The notes below the pieces were generated by a model. It was given only the letters and a program-made list of their open reading frames with translations. It was not told the DNA's origin and did no database searches. From Rhizobium brockwellii (GTDB lineage Bacteria; Pseudomonadota; Alphaproteobacteria; Rhizobiales; Rhizobiaceae), in NCBI RefSeq assembly GCF_000769405.2, contig NZ_CP053441.1:1-64000 (forward strand): a DNA stretch of 64,000 bases, read 5' to 3'. Made by a program: the position numbers and the translations under genes. Below, piece by piece: positions 7,530 through 18,300 of this stretch (position 1 is the first letter of the stretch; each line of letters opens with the position of its first letter).

Positions 7530-7919
7530 TCAGCCGCCGTCCGAAAGCTCTTCGAGGATCGGACAGTCCGGCCTGTCGTTGCCGTGGCAGGCATGCACGA
7601 GGTGCTCCAGCGTCCGGCGCAGCTCCGTCAGCTCGCGGATCTTGCGGTCGATCTCGGTAAGCTTTGTCTGAGCGATATCCTTGACGTCGGCACTCGCCCG
7701 GCTCTTGTCCTCATAGAGCGCCAGCAATTGCCGGCATTCCTCGACGGAAAAGCCGAGGCCGCGCGAACGCTGCAGGAAGCGCAGCTTGTGGACGTCGGTT
7801 GCGGCATAGTCGCGATAGCCGTTTCCGCCCCTTTCGGGGCGGATGAGGCCGATATCCTCGTAGTAGCGGATGGTCTTCGAAGGCAGGCCGGACCGTTCCG
7901 ATGCTTCGCCGATATTCAT
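7530..7919 (-). CDS. hmrR: HmrR/CueR copper-responsive MerR regulator
   Basis: A 129-residue MerR-family activator. The N-terminal winged helix (NIGEASERSGLPSKTIRYYE) is followed by a dimerisation coiled coil and a metal loop C-x7-C (CHGNDRPDC) near the C-terminus, the Cu(I)-site signature of CueR/HmrR. It should bind the dyad in front of actP and switch that promoter on when copper rises. I start it at ATG 7919 because AGGAG at 7930-7926 is correctly spaced for this codon and too close for ATG 7925. The ribosome binding site overlaps the actP stop, so the two are co-transcribed and the regulator is induced together with its target. Confidence 0.94.
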   Translation of the reverse strand: MNIGEASERSGLPSKTIRYYEDIGLIRPERGGNGYRDYAATDVHKLRFLQRSRGLGFSVEECRQLLALYEDKSRASADVKDIAQTKLTEIDRKIRELTELRRTLEHLVHACHGNDRPDCPILEELSDGG

Positions 7920-7928
7920 CGCCATCTC

Positions 7929-10454
7929 CTATAGTTTTGCAAAGCGCAGTCTCAGCGCATTGGCAATGACCGAAACGGACGACAGGCTCATTGCCGCCGC
8001 GGCGATCATCGGCGAAAGCAGCAGCCCGAAGATCGGATAGAGCACGCCGGCCGCGATCGGCACGCCGAGCGCATTATAGCCGAAGGCGAAGCCGAGATTC
8101 TGGCGGATGTTTCGCATCGTCGCTTCCGCCAGCCGCCGCGCCCTGACGATGCCGTTCAGATCGCCCTTCACCAATGTGATACCGGCGCTTTCCATCGCGA
8201 CGTCGGCGCCGGTCCCCATGGCGATGCCGACATCGGCGGCGGCGAGCGCCGGCGCATCGTTGACGCCGTCGCCGGCCATGGCGATGATGGCGCCCTTGGC
8301 CCGCAACTCGTCGATCAGCGCCTTCTTGCCTTCCGGAAGCACATCGGCGCGCACCTCGTCTATGCCGAGGCTTTTTGCGACCGCACGTGCCGTGCGCTCG
8401 TTGTCGCCTGTCGCCATGATGATCTTCAGACCGCTGTCGTGCAGTGCCTTGATGGCGGCTGCCGTTGTCGGCTTGATGCGGTCGGCAACGGCGACGAGAC
8501 CGGCAAGTGCACCGTCGAACACCACGAACATCACCGTCTTGCCGTCGCCGCGCAGGGCTTCGGTCTTCTCGGCAAGGACCGCTGGATCGATGCCGAGATC
8601 GGTAAGCATCGCCGCATTGCCGAGCGCTACCGTCGTGCCGCCGGCACGGCCCTGAACGCCCTTGCCGGTCTTTGCCTCGAAACCGGTGACCTCGACGAAG
8701 GAGACGCCGCGCTCCTCGGCGCCGGAAACGATCGCTTCGGCTAGCGGATGTTCCGACCCGCGCTCCAGGCTTGCCGCCAGCGACAGCAGTCGGTCTTCCC
8801 CGACGTCACCGAAGGCGACGACGTCGGTAAGCTTCGGCTTGCCTTCGGTCAGCGTGCCGGTCTTGTCGACGATCAGCGTGTCGACCTTGGAAAAGCGCTC
8901 CAGCGCTTCGGCGTCCTTGATCAGCACACCTTCCTGCGCCCCGCGCCCCGTGGCGATCATGATCGACATCGGCGTCGCAAGGCCGAGCGCACAAGGGCAG
9001 GCGATGATCAGAACGGCAACGGCGGCAAGCAGACCATTCGCCATGCGCGGCTCCGGACCGATCGCGGCCCAGACGAGGAAGGCGAGGACGGCGGCGGCGA
9101 CCACCGTCGGCACGAAGATAGCCGACACCCGGTCGACCGCGCCCTGGATCGGCGCCCGCGAGCGTTGCGCCTTGGCGACCATGTCGACGATACGCGACAG
9201 CACCGTGTCTGCGCCGACCTTCTCTGCGGTCATGACGAAGGTGCCGTTCTTGTTGATCGTGCCGCCGGTCAGCGGGTCGCCCTTCGACTTCTCCAGAGGC
9301 AAGGGCTCACCTGATATCATCGATTCGTCGACGGTCGACTGGCCTTCGAGGACGGAGCCATCCACCGGCACCCGCTCGCCAGGGCGAACGCGCAGCCGGT
9401 CACCGGTCTGGATATCGTCCACCGGCACATCATTTTCGCTGCCGCCGGCATCGATGCGCCGCGCCGTCTTCGGCGCAAGGTCGAGCAAAGCGCGGATTGC
9501 CGAGCCGGTGCGTTCGCGCGCTTTCAATTCCAGCACCTGGCCGACAAAGACGAGCGCGACGATAACGGCCGCGGCCTCGAAATAGACGGGCACGGCCGCG
9601 ACGTGGCCATGGAAGCTCATCGGGAAGATGCCTGGTACAAGCGTGGCGACGACGCTGTAGACATAGGCGGTACCGACACCGAGACCGATCAGCGTCCACA
9701 TATTCGGGCTGCGGTTGACGACAGACGCCCATGCGCGGCGGAAGAAGGGCAGGGCCGCCCAGAGCACCACCGGCGTTGCCAGCAGCAGTTCGATGTAGGT
9801 CGCCTGCGGCCCGCCGATCGTTTCGCGAAGCGGCAGGCCGAACATCGGCCCCATGCTCAGCGCCAGCAACGGCACAGCAAGGATGGCGCTGACTGAGAGC
9901 CGCCTGACGAAATCGACGAGTTCCTGGTTCGGACCTTCGTCAGCAGGCGGAATGCCCATCGGCTCCAGTGCCATGCCGCATTTCGGGCAGTCGCCGGGAC
10001 TGTCGCTGACGACTTCGGGATGCATCGGGCAGGTATAGAGCGTGCCCTTGGGTGCCGGCTTTGCCGGCGGGCACTTGCCGTCGCGATAGGCTGCGGGGTC
10101 GGCTTCGAACTTCGCTTGGCAGGCGGCGGAGCAGAAATAGAATTTCTCACCTTCGCGCTTTAGGAAATGTTTCGCTGTGGAGCGATCGACGGTCATGCCG
10201 CAGACGGGATCCTTCGCGGTGAGGTAATCCTCAGGTGCTGCCGCAAACTTCGTCCGGCAGCCCTCGGAGCAGAAATGATAGGTGCGGCCGTCATGATCGA
10301 GCGAAGGTTTGCCAGCCTGGGGATCGACGGTCATGCCGCAGACAGGATCACGGGTCATGACGCTTGCAGCCTTCTCGGGTTCATGGCCGCAATGGCAATG
10401 ATCGTCGCCATCGGCGTGGCTGTGATGGTGATCGTGTTCGTGCTTGATATCCAT
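7929..10454 (-). CDS. actP: ActP/CopA, copper-exporting P1B-type ATPase
   Basis: This 841-residue inner-membrane pump exports Cu(I). The N-terminus is a His-rich stretch (residues 4-26), then two YHS domains each starting DPVCGMTVD with paired cysteines, then a small CPMHPEV...CPKCGM metal-binding domain; the usual GMTCxxC HMA domain is absent. Eight membrane helices follow, with the CPC ion motif ([11 protein letters not shown]) near residue 485, the phosphorylated Asp in DKTGTLTEG near 525 and [10 protein letters not shown] near 726. An in-frame ATG at 10535 lies upstream of the promoter and cannot be the start; ATG 10454 has AGGAG behind it. It heads the operon with hmrR. In rhizobia this pair is known for copper and acid tolerance. 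Confidence 0.96.
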   Translation of the reverse strand: MDIKHEHDHHHSHADGDDHCHCGHEPEKAASVMTRDPVCGMTVDPQAGKPSLDHDGRTYHFCSEGCRTKFAAAPEDYLTAKDPVCGMTVDRSTAKHFLKREGEKFYFCSAACQAKFEADPAAYRDGKCPPAKPAPKGTLYTCPMHPEVVSDSPGDCPKCGMALEPMGIPPADEGPNQELVDFVRRLSVSAILAVPLLALSMGPMFGLPLRETIGGPQATYIELLLATPVVLWAALPFFRRAWASVVNRSPNMWTLIGLGVGTAYVYSVVATLVPGIFPMSFHGHVAAVPVYFEAAAVIVALVFVGQVLELKARERTGSAIRALLDLAPKTARRIDAGGSENDVPVDDIQTGDRLRVRPGERVPVDGSVLEGQSTVDESMISGEPLPLEKSKGDPLTGGTINKNGTFVMTAEKVGADTVLSRIVDMVAKAQRSRAPIQGAVDRVSAIFVPTVVAAAVLAFLVWAAIGPEPRMANGLLAAVAVLIIACPCALGLATPMSIMIATGRGAQEGVLIKDAEALERFSKVDTLIVDKTGTLTEGKPKLTDVVAFGDVGEDRLLSLAASLERGSEHPLAEAIVSGAEERGVSFVEVTGFEAKTGKGVQGRAGGTTVALGNAAMLTDLGIDPAVLAEKTEALRGDGKTVMFVVFDGALAGLVAVADRIKPTTAAAIKALHDSGLKIIMATGDNERTARAVAKSLGIDEVRADVLPEGKKALIDELRAKGAIIAMAGDGVNDAPALAAADVGIAMGTGADVAMESAGITLVKGDLNGIVRARRLAEATMRNIRQNLGFAFGYNALGVPIAAGVLYPIFGLLLSPMIAAAAMSLSSVSVIANALRLRFAKL

Positions 10455-10491
10455 GACTATCTCCTGTGCCCGGAGGGGGCACTTGGATAGG

Positions 10492-10522
10492 CTTATCAAC
10501 CTTCCAGTGACCGGAAGGTCAA
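10492..10522 (-). promoter_or_regulatory. HmrR-activated actP promoter (CueR box)
   Basis: On the minus strand TTGACC (10522-10517) and GATAAG (10497-10492) are separated by 19 bases, the stretched spacing typical of MerR-family targets. A perfect dyad ACCTTCC-N7-GGAAGGT at 10499-10519 fills the spacer. This matches the known CueR/HmrR operator form, and the start codon of actP is about 38 bases downstream of the -10 element. Confidence 0.93.
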
Positions 10523-10562
10523 GCACTATTTTCATGGACGAGATTTTTGCGACGGCTGATCC

Positions 10563-13172
10563 TCAGATCGGGGTGATCAGCCCAACGGGCTGGCTCCCGA
10601 GCAGGGCGGCGACCGAAATGCTGCCACCGGGCTCGATCATCTTTCCGGTCACCAGATCGGCCTTCAGTCCGTGAAGCGGGGAGGGGACGGCGATCGCCGT
10701 ATCCTCCCAGAATTCCGGACCGGCAAAGAGCACGCCTGGATCGAGCCAGCCGAACATCAGCCGCGGCGCCGTGATGATGGCGAAATCACTCTTATGCACC
10801 CGGGCAAAAGCAAGCACATGGTCGCGCCGGTTGCCCGTCACCTTCAGCGGCAGATAGTCGCCTCTGGCAAAGAGGTCCGCGTGCCGTTGGCGCAGCTGCA
10901 AGCCGATCCCGACGATGCGCTGCTTCAACGCCGCCGCCTGCAGCTTGGCGATCGGCCCGGCTTCATCAAGCCATGCCTTCAGCCGCTCATGATCGACCGG
11001 CCGGCGGTTGTCGGGATCGACGAGGCTGAAATCGAAGCCCTCCGCACCCTGGTAGATATCGGGAATGCCGGGGGCCGTCAGCTTGAGCAGGGTTTGCGAC
11101 AGGCTGTTGAGGTAACCCGCCGCGATGAAAGGCTGCAGCACCCTTTCGAAATCCTCAAGGAAGACGTCATTATCAGGCGAAACCAGCGCCGCGGCATAGG
11201 TCGTGACCGCTTCCTCGTAAGCGGCATCCTGTTCCGTCCAGTCGCTGCGCAGTTTCGCCTCGCGCACGGCCTTGACCGCGTAATCGGCGAAGCGTTCGCG
11301 GAGCTCTTCCGTCCGTCCTCTGTCGAAATCTTCCGGCCAGATGCCGGCCAGCGCCTGATAGAGCATCCATTCGACATTTGATTCCGGCGCGGCACCCTCC
11401 GGCAGATCCTTCAGCCACGGCCGGTTCATGTCGCGCCAACGCTCGACCGCCTGTGCAAAAACATCCGCGCCTTCGCTCAGTGCGTAGAGCCTTGCACGCG
11501 CATCCTCGCCGCGTTTGGTGTCGTGGGTCGCGCTTGCCGAAAGCCCATGCGGCTGCAGCCGCGCTCGCTCTGCCATGCGGCGGTGGAATTCCTCCGGGCC
11601 GCCAGGCGCCTTGCCCGGTTCACCGCCGACTTCGTTTGCGGCAAGCAGCCTGTTATAGCGGTAGAACAACGTATCTTCCGTCGCCTTCGCCATCACCGGC
11701 CCGCTCAACTGCTGGAAGCGGATACGGAACTCGTGGGCCGCGTCACCTTCGACCTTGCCTTCGAGAAGCTTCAGCACATGGTCGCATGCACGCCGATCGT
11801 CGAGCCGCGCCATGGCTTGCGAGGCGGTCGCGGCAAGGACCGCTGAATCCTGCCAGGAAAGCGGGCCGCCGTCGCCATAGGTGCGGTAGACGGGAAAGGC
11901 GATCAACAACTCGCTGAGCGCGGTGGCGATCTCGTCTCTTGTTAGCTCGGGAAATATGCCTGCCGCGATCGACACCAGCCTGTCGGTCTCGCCGGCGAAA
12001 TTGCGTTCGACCATCAGTCGCTTGGCAATCCGCCGGCCCTCCTCGAGATCAGCCGTCTCACCGGCGACGCTGCGATAGGCATCGTCCAATATGCGCAGAC
12101 CGCCACCGTCGATGAACAGCTCGCTCAGCGCGGCGATGAATTCGTATCCCGTGGTGCCGGCAACCGGCCAGCGCTCCGGCAGGACCTCGCTGGCCCCGAG
12201 GATCTTTTCGACGACGATATAGGTGTCCGGCCCCACCGCCTCCCGCAACCTGTCGAGATAGGCCTTAGGCTCGGCGAGCCCGTCGACATGGTCGATGCGC
12301 AGGCCCTGCACCTTGCCATGGCGCACCAGCTCGATCACCAGCCGGTGCATCTCCTCGAACACGGTTGGATCTTCGACTCGGATGCCGACCAGTCCGGTCA
12401 CCTCGAAAAAGCGGCGATAGCTCAGATATCGTGCCGCCTGCTTCCAATGGGTCAGCCGCCAATGCTGACCCTCATGCAGGCTTCTTACGAAATCGCGATC
12501 GGCCGAGACGTCATCGAGTTTTTGCCGGAGGGCTGCCCGATCGCCACCTTCGAAGAGGATGTCACGCATCGCGCGGTTGAAATTCTCGCCCGAGGTGACG
12601 GCCGCAGCCTCCGCCATTCTGGTGGCAACCGGATCGTCGAGCCGATTTGCGATCGCTCCGTAACTCGTAGGGTTCAGCGGCAACAGCGTCTCGAAATAAC
12701 CGAAGGCGAAATTGCCGTGCGTTTGGTCGAGCGTGATGCGCAGTTCGCCGTTGGCCAGTGCTCCCTCGAAATCCTGGCCGAGCTGCGGCAGGGTCAGCGG
12801 TTCGCTCCAGTCAATGTCGAAGTGGCTGAAATAGGCGCTTTGCCGGCCAAATATCAGCACGTCGCGCCACCAGCCGTTTTCCGGCGAGGCTGCCATGTGG
12901 TTCGGGACGATGTCGAGGATCAGCCCCATGCCCACGGCGGCAAGACTTTCCGTCAGCCGTTCAAATCCCGCCCGGCCGCCGAGCGCCGGGTCGATGTCGT
13001 TGGCGTCGGTAACGTCATAGCCGTGGGTCGAGCCGCTGACGGCTGTGAAGATCGGAGAGGCGTAGAGGTGGCTGATGCCGAGCGTCTTGAGATAGGGGAC
13101 GAGGTCGCAGGCGCGATCGAAGGTCATGCCGTTGCGGAATTGTATCCGGTAGGTGGCTGTCGGAAGTGTCAT
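10563..13172 (-). CDS. treY: Maltooligosyl trehalose synthase
   Basis: TreY turns the reducing end of maltodextrins into a trehalose unit, the first step of the TreY/TreZ trehalose pathway. The 869-residue protein has the GH13 barrel with its conserved blocks: STHGYDVTD near residue 48, DIVPNHMA near 90, GLRIDHVDGL with the nucleophile Asp near 290, VEKIL near 320 and SATHDTKRGEDARARL near 550. The length is normal. The partner treZ and the usual glg genes are not in the window; upstream is pbpC and downstream the copper operon, so it stands alone here. It may serve osmotic or desiccation tolerance together with treZ elsewhere in the genome. Confidence 0.95.
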   Translation of the reverse strand: MTLPTATYRIQFRNGMTFDRACDLVPYLKTLGISHLYASPIFTAVSGSTHGYDVTDANDIDPALGGRAGFERLTESLAAVGMGLILDIVPNHMAASPENGWWRDVLIFGRQSAYFSHFDIDWSEPLTLPQLGQDFEGALANGELRITLDQTHGNFAFGYFETLLPLNPTSYGAIANRLDDPVATRMAEAAAVTSGENFNRAMRDILFEGGDRAALRQKLDDVSADRDFVRSLHEGQHWRLTHWKQAARYLSYRRFFEVTGLVGIRVEDPTVFEEMHRLVIELVRHGKVQGLRIDHVDGLAEPKAYLDRLREAVGPDTYIVVEKILGASEVLPERWPVAGTTGYEFIAALSELFIDGGGLRILDDAYRSVAGETADLEEGRRIAKRLMVERNFAGETDRLVSIAAGIFPELTRDEIATALSELLIAFPVYRTYGDGGPLSWQDSAVLAATASQAMARLDDRRACDHVLKLLEGKVEGDAAHEFRIRFQQLSGPVMAKATEDTLFYRYNRLLAANEVGGEPGKAPGGPEEFHRRMAERARLQPHGLSASATHDTKRGEDARARLYALSEGADVFAQAVERWRDMNRPWLKDLPEGAAPESNVEWMLYQALAGIWPEDFDRGRTEELRERFADYAVKAVREAKLRSDWTEQDAAYEEAVTTYAAALVSPDNDVFLEDFERVLQPFIAAGYLNSLSQTLLKLTAPGIPDIYQGAEGFDFSLVDPDNRRPVDHERLKAWLDEAGPIAKLQAAALKQRIVGIGLQLRQRHADLFARGDYLPLKVTGNRRDHVLAFARVHKSDFAIITAPRLMFGWLDPGVLFAGPEFWEDTAIAVPSPLHGLKADLVTGKMIEPGGSISVAALLGSQPVGLITPI

Positions 13173-13274
13173 GGGGCCGCTGATGTTGGAAAGAGACCCT
13201 CCCGAACGGTTGCAGCCGGGTTTTTGTTCCCTTACAGCGCGGCGGCTCCTTTCAGACGCGCAAAGAACGATGCT

Positions 13275-15353
13275 TTAGTCGATGAAAACGCCGACGCTTG
13301 CGGCGCGTCCGGCCGAGTCGATGACGGTCAGTTTCGAGTAGCCGCCACCATCGGGCAGCCATTGCTGGATGCGCCGGCGGGAGAGGTCGGGCAGCGGCTT
13401 GCCGTTGGCAAGCCAGCGGAAAGGCGCGCGACCGCCCTGCAGCTTCAGCATCAGCGGTGACAGGTTGCCTTGCCCAGCGCCGAGATCGACATGCGCGCCT
13501 TCGGGGGGATAGATGATCTGCGGCGCGGCCTCGCGGCCGGAAGCGAGCAGGCCACTGGCATTGAGGGCGAAACGCCGCTGGCTGATCGGCAGCTCGGACT
13601 GGGCGATGCGCACGGCGCCTGCAGGCGGGCGGGGCAGCGGCGTCGTCGCAATGCCGGATTTGGCGAACCCCTCGAACAGGATCGGCGCGGCGGTGCCATA
13701 ACCCGTCAATCCCGGCACGGCGCTATTGTCGGGCCGTCCGACCCAGACGCCGAGCACATAGCGTCCGTCATAGCCGACCGACCAGGCGTCGCGATAGCCA
13801 TAGCTCGTGCCGGTCTTGTAGGCGATGCCGCGCTGCGGCGCGCCGGCGGGCGGAATGACCCCGGAGAGAATATCGGCGATGTTCCAGACCGCGACCGGTT
13901 CCAGCAGCGGTTCGCCGTCGAGCTTGGCCGGTGCACCGGTGACGCCGTCGCCGAGCCTAACCGGCTGACCGCGATTGGCGAGCGCCGTATAGAGCTGCAC
14001 CAGATCCTTCAGGGTGATGCCGACGCCGCCAAGCCCGATCGCTAGCCCCGGCGTCTCGTTCGGCGGAAGGACCGGGCGTACCTCGGCGCGGCGAAAGCGG
14101 ACCATCAGCCGCGACGGCCCGACGGCATCGAGCAGCTTTACGGCCGGCACGTTCAGCGAAAGCTGCAGTGCCTCGCGTACGGTGACGTCGCCCTGGTAGC
14201 TCATGTCGAAATTGCGCGGCCGATAACCGAAGAAATCGGCGGGCCGGTCTTCGATGATCGTCTCCTGGGACACCAGGCCCTGCTCAAAGGCCAACCCGTA
14301 GATGAAGGGCTTCAACGTCGAGCCCGGCGAGCGGTTGACGCGCGTCATGTCGATCCAGCCGGAGCGGCTGGCATCGAAATAATCGGCCGAGCCGACCTCG
14401 CCGACGATCGCGCCCGTCTGAGCATCCGCCATCACCATGGCAAGCGAGAGCTTCGGCCCGAGCTTGAATGCCGCTGCCCGCGCAACCGCTTCCAGCCCTT
14501 GCTGCACCTGTTTCTTCAGCGTTGTCTGATACTTGAGAACCGTCGGCTCCTTGCGAAGTGCTGATTCGGCGACATGGGCGGCAAGTGCGGGCAATTGCAT
14601 GCGCCGCGCAGGAACTGCGACGCCTTCAGCCCGCTCCGCTTCGCCGTCGCCAACGGCTCTAGCGACCGCGACGCGGTCGAGCACGCGCTTGCGCGCGGTC
14701 TCGGCGGCCTTGAGGTTGCGGTCCGGCCGGCGCCGTTCCGGCAATTGCGGCAGGGCGACGAGCAACGCTGCCTCGGCGATCGTCAGGCGCCGCGGTTCCT
14801 TGCCGAAATAGGCAAGGCTTGCGGCGCGCACGCCTTCCAGATTGCCGCCATAGGGCGCGTGTGTGAGATAGAGGTCGAGAATCTGTTGCTTCGACAGCCG
14901 CCGCTCGATCTGCATGGCGCGCACCAATTGCAGGAGTTTTGCCGAAAGCGAGCGCCCTTCGCGCGGCTCGATCAGCCGCGCCACCTGCATCGACAGCGTC
15001 GAGGCGCCGGAGACGATGCGCCCGTTGCTAATCAGTTGCACGGCAGCGCGCCCGAGCGCCCAGGGGTCGACGCCGCCGTGGTCGTAGAAACGCTGGTCCT
15101 CATAGGCGATCAGCATGCGCAGGAATTGCGGGTCGACGTCGGAGGCCGCCGTCTTCAGCCGCCAGCGTCCTTCCGACGTCGCAAAGGCGCGCAACAATTG
15201 CCCGTCGGCATCCAGCACCTCGGCGGAGACGGCATTTGCCCTGTCCAGCGGCGGCGGAAAGGCCTTGTCGGCGGCATCGAGCGCAAAGAGAGCCGCACCG
15301 GCAAGAACGATGCCGGCTGCGGACCCGATCGCAAACTTGTGCCACCGCCTCAT
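13275..15353 (-). CDS. pbpC: Penicillin-binding protein 1C
   Basis: A 692-residue bifunctional class A penicillin-binding protein of the PBP1C group. It has one N-terminal membrane anchor (residues 7-27), a GT51 glycosyltransferase domain with the catalytic EDQRFYDHGGVD near residue 89, a transpeptidase domain with the serine motif STLK (in SPGSTLKPF), SLN and KTGTS, and a C-terminal BiPBP_C domain of about 90 residues ending at the stop. The start ATG shares one base with the stop of the alpha-2-macroglobulin gene. That pairing (pbpC with yfhM) is widespread and suggests that the two periplasmic proteins cooperate in repair and defence of the wall. Confidence 0.96.
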   Translation of the reverse strand: MRRWHKFAIGSAAGIVLAGAALFALDAADKAFPPPLDRANAVSAEVLDADGQLLRAFATSEGRWRLKTAASDVDPQFLRMLIAYEDQRFYDHGGVDPWALGRAAVQLISNGRIVSGASTLSMQVARLIEPREGRSLSAKLLQLVRAMQIERRLSKQQILDLYLTHAPYGGNLEGVRAASLAYFGKEPRRLTIAEAALLVALPQLPERRRPDRNLKAAETARKRVLDRVAVARAVGDGEAERAEGVAVPARRMQLPALAAHVAESALRKEPTVLKYQTTLKKQVQQGLEAVARAAAFKLGPKLSLAMVMADAQTGAIVGEVGSADYFDASRSGWIDMTRVNRSPGSTLKPFIYGLAFEQGLVSQETIIEDRPADFFGYRPRNFDMSYQGDVTVREALQLSLNVPAVKLLDAVGPSRLMVRFRRAEVRPVLPPNETPGLAIGLGGVGITLKDLVQLYTALANRGQPVRLGDGVTGAPAKLDGEPLLEPVAVWNIADILSGVIPPAGAPQRGIAYKTGTSYGYRDAWSVGYDGRYVLGVWVGRPDNSAVPGLTGYGTAAPILFEGFAKSGIATTPLPRPPAGAVRIAQSELPISQRRFALNASGLLASGREAAPQIIYPPEGAHVDLGAGQGNLSPLMLKLQGGRAPFRWLANGKPLPDLSRRRIQQWLPDGGGYSKLTVIDSAGRAASVGVFID

Positions 15354-18300
15354 TATTGCGCCGTCACGACCTCCATCTTGCCGGTTGCCGTGCGGGCCGA
15401 AAGCTCCGGCCGGTACATGTCCTCGACGTTTGCGGCCGGATGGTCATAGGTGCCGGGAGTGACGGCGCGCACGACATAGGCGACGTTGAATTCGCGCTCA
15501 TCGCCTGCTGCGCGGTTGAAGGCGGCGACGAAGCGATCGTAGCGGAATTCGGTATGGGCAGCGGAGATCTCGCCGATCCAGTCGAAATTCGTCATCTGGG
15601 CGCTGTCGACGAGATTCGGATTGTCGATCTCGAAGCCGGCGGGCAGAAGGTCGGTGATGACGATGCGCGACGGCCAGTCATTGGTTTCGCGCACATGGAT
15701 GACCACGACGTAGCGTTCGTTCTGCTTCGCCTCGCTGACATTCGCTTCTTCGCCGTCGAGCGTGTAATAGGTCCGCTCGATGATGAAGCCGTCGCCGCCG
15801 GCCGGCAATGGCACAGTGGGGGCGGCAACGGTGGTGACCACAGCCGAAACCGTGTCGTTGGTTTGGTTGGTCAGCGTCAGCGGATGGTCAGCCAGGGCAT
15901 CGCCGGTCATGCGTGCCATATAGGCACCGGTGTGTTCGGCCCCATTGACATCGACCTTCAGGCCGTCGTCACCGCCCTGGATGGCGCGCGCAGCAAGCAG
16001 CATCCAGGTTTCTTCCTGCGTGCTCTTATATTTGCTGCGCCCCCATTCCTTGCCGACCGCCTTGGCGAGTTCCGGGATGACAGGCGGTACCGGCCGGCTT
16101 TCGGCAGCGAGCGCCAGGATCGCCGCACCATCGCGCAGGATCGTGCCATAGTCGGTGCGCGACAGGTTCACGCGCGACACCATCGATTGCTCCGACATCT
16201 GCAGCGCGTCGAGGAAGATATTCTTCGAACGCTGCGCATCACCATAGAGCGCCAGTGCGGCGGCGATATGCGCCTTGGCGAGCGGCGTCGGGAAGTCATT
16301 GATCATCGTATCGGCATAGTAGCGCAGATCGCTGATCGCAGCCTTCTTGTTGCGCGCAAGGACGTAGATGGCATAGGCGATCTGGTCGCCCTGGCCCTTG
16401 ATGTCGGTGGTGTAGGACAACGTATTCTGCAGGTTTTCGAGCGCCTGCACGAAAGCCCTTTCCGGCACGTCGTATTTCATTTCGCGGGCCCGCGTCAGGA
16501 AATCGGTGACATAGGAATCGAGCCAGACATCGCCCGAATCCGGTCCCCAGAGACCGAAGCTGCCGGCGGAGGCCTGATAGGAGAGCACGCGGTAGATTGC
16601 ATCCTGCACGCGCTTCTTCACGTCATCATCGTTTTCCATGCCCGCCTGCTTCGCCACCTCGGCGAGGTAGAGCAGCGGCAGCGCCCGGCTGGTGGTCTGC
16701 TCGGCGCAGCCGAAGGGATAGCGGTCGAGCGTCATCAGCAGGGCTGGAATATCGAAGGCGGCCGACCGGGTGACGTTGACGCTGATCGAGGCGCCGGGCA
16801 ACACGCTGTCGGCGAGCAGGTTCTTGTCGACGGTGAGCTTTGCCCCTGGCTTCAGCGCCAGCACCCGCCGTTCGGTAATCGGCAACGAGGCCGGGCGCAC
16901 CGGCACGTCGACCGTCTGGTCGAGCGAGAGGCCGGACGCGTCGGAAAGGTTGATCGAGACGCTGCCGGCGCCCGGCTGCTTGCCGATGAGCGAAAGCGTC
17001 AGCTCGGATTTCGCGCCGGCCTCGAGGCGGATCGTCTCCGAGGCGGACGCTTCTTCGATGCCGACCGCATCATTTCCGGTCAGTTGCAGCTTGTAGTCGC
17101 CGGCCGGCGCATCGGTATTGGCGATGTCGAGCCGCAGATTGGCCTTGTCGCCGGGGGAGAGGAACTTCGGCAGGCTTGCGGTCACCACAACGGGATCGCG
17201 GATGATGACATCCTTGACGCCGTGGCCGACACCCATCTTCGACCAGGCGACCGCCATGACGCGCGCCGTGCCGTTGAACTGCGGAATGTCGAAGGAGACA
17301 TTGGCCTTGCCTTCGGCGTCGAGCTTCACCGGCCCGGAGAAGAAGGCGACGAGCTTCTGCGTCGGCGGGCTTGCCTGCAGTGCCACGGCACCGCCATCGC
17401 CGCCGGTCCGGAGCTTGCCGGTCGCACCCAGCGAGCCGTCGATCAGGCGGCCATAGAGGTCGCGGATTTCGAGGCCGAGCTGGCGCTGGCCGAAATACCA
17501 GTCCTCCGGGTTCGGTGGTTCGTAGCGCGTCAGGTTGAGAATGCCGACATCGACGGCAGCAACCGTCACATAGGCGTCCTCGTTGGCGCCGGCGCCCGCC
17601 ACCTGCAGGCCAATGTTCAGTGGTCCGCGCGGCAGCATCTTTTCGGGCGTGTCGAGCGTCACCTGCAGCGCGCGCTGTTCGGGATCGACCTTCAGCCACT
17701 TGATGCCGATCGAGCGCATCGGCATATGGCTGTCCTGGGCGTCGCCGGGGCGGAAGAGCGTGGCGGTCACATAAGCACCGGCACCCCAATCAGCAGTGAC
17801 GGGGATGTCGACCTCGCCGCCAGTCTCGCCGATCGTGGCGTTCTGTACGGCAACCAGCTTTTCGGTTCCTGATGTCACCATCAGCTCGCCGCCATAGCGC
17901 GAGGTGACTTTCAGCTTGGCCGTTTCGCCGATCTTGTAGCTGTCCTTGTCGAGGGCGATCTCAAGCCCGTCGGGCGTTTCGGTCGAGGTCGAACTCACGA
18001 ACCAGCCGGCGTCGAATTCGACGCTGGAGGTCGGGCCGTCGGCATCGGGGCTTTCCACTTCGAGGCGATAGCGGCCCCAGGTCACCGGCACGGAGATCTT
18101 GCCGCCGTCCATCGTCGCGTCGACGCTGCCGTTGGAGACCTGCTCGGCGGTGTAGACCGGCTCGTATTTCCAGGCCGTTCCCTCGCGATACCATTGGTAT
18201 TGCCGGTTGAGGCTGTAGAATTTCCAGCGCAGGCCCTTCGCCTCCTGCTTCTGTCCATCGGCATTCACGCCGATCACCGTGAAGTTGGCGATCGAGTTCT

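Noticed and set aside
15236..17872. An 878-codon plus-strand open frame over pbpC and the macroglobulin gene
   Set aside because: It is a shadow of two real genes and shows no family motif or ribosome binding site.
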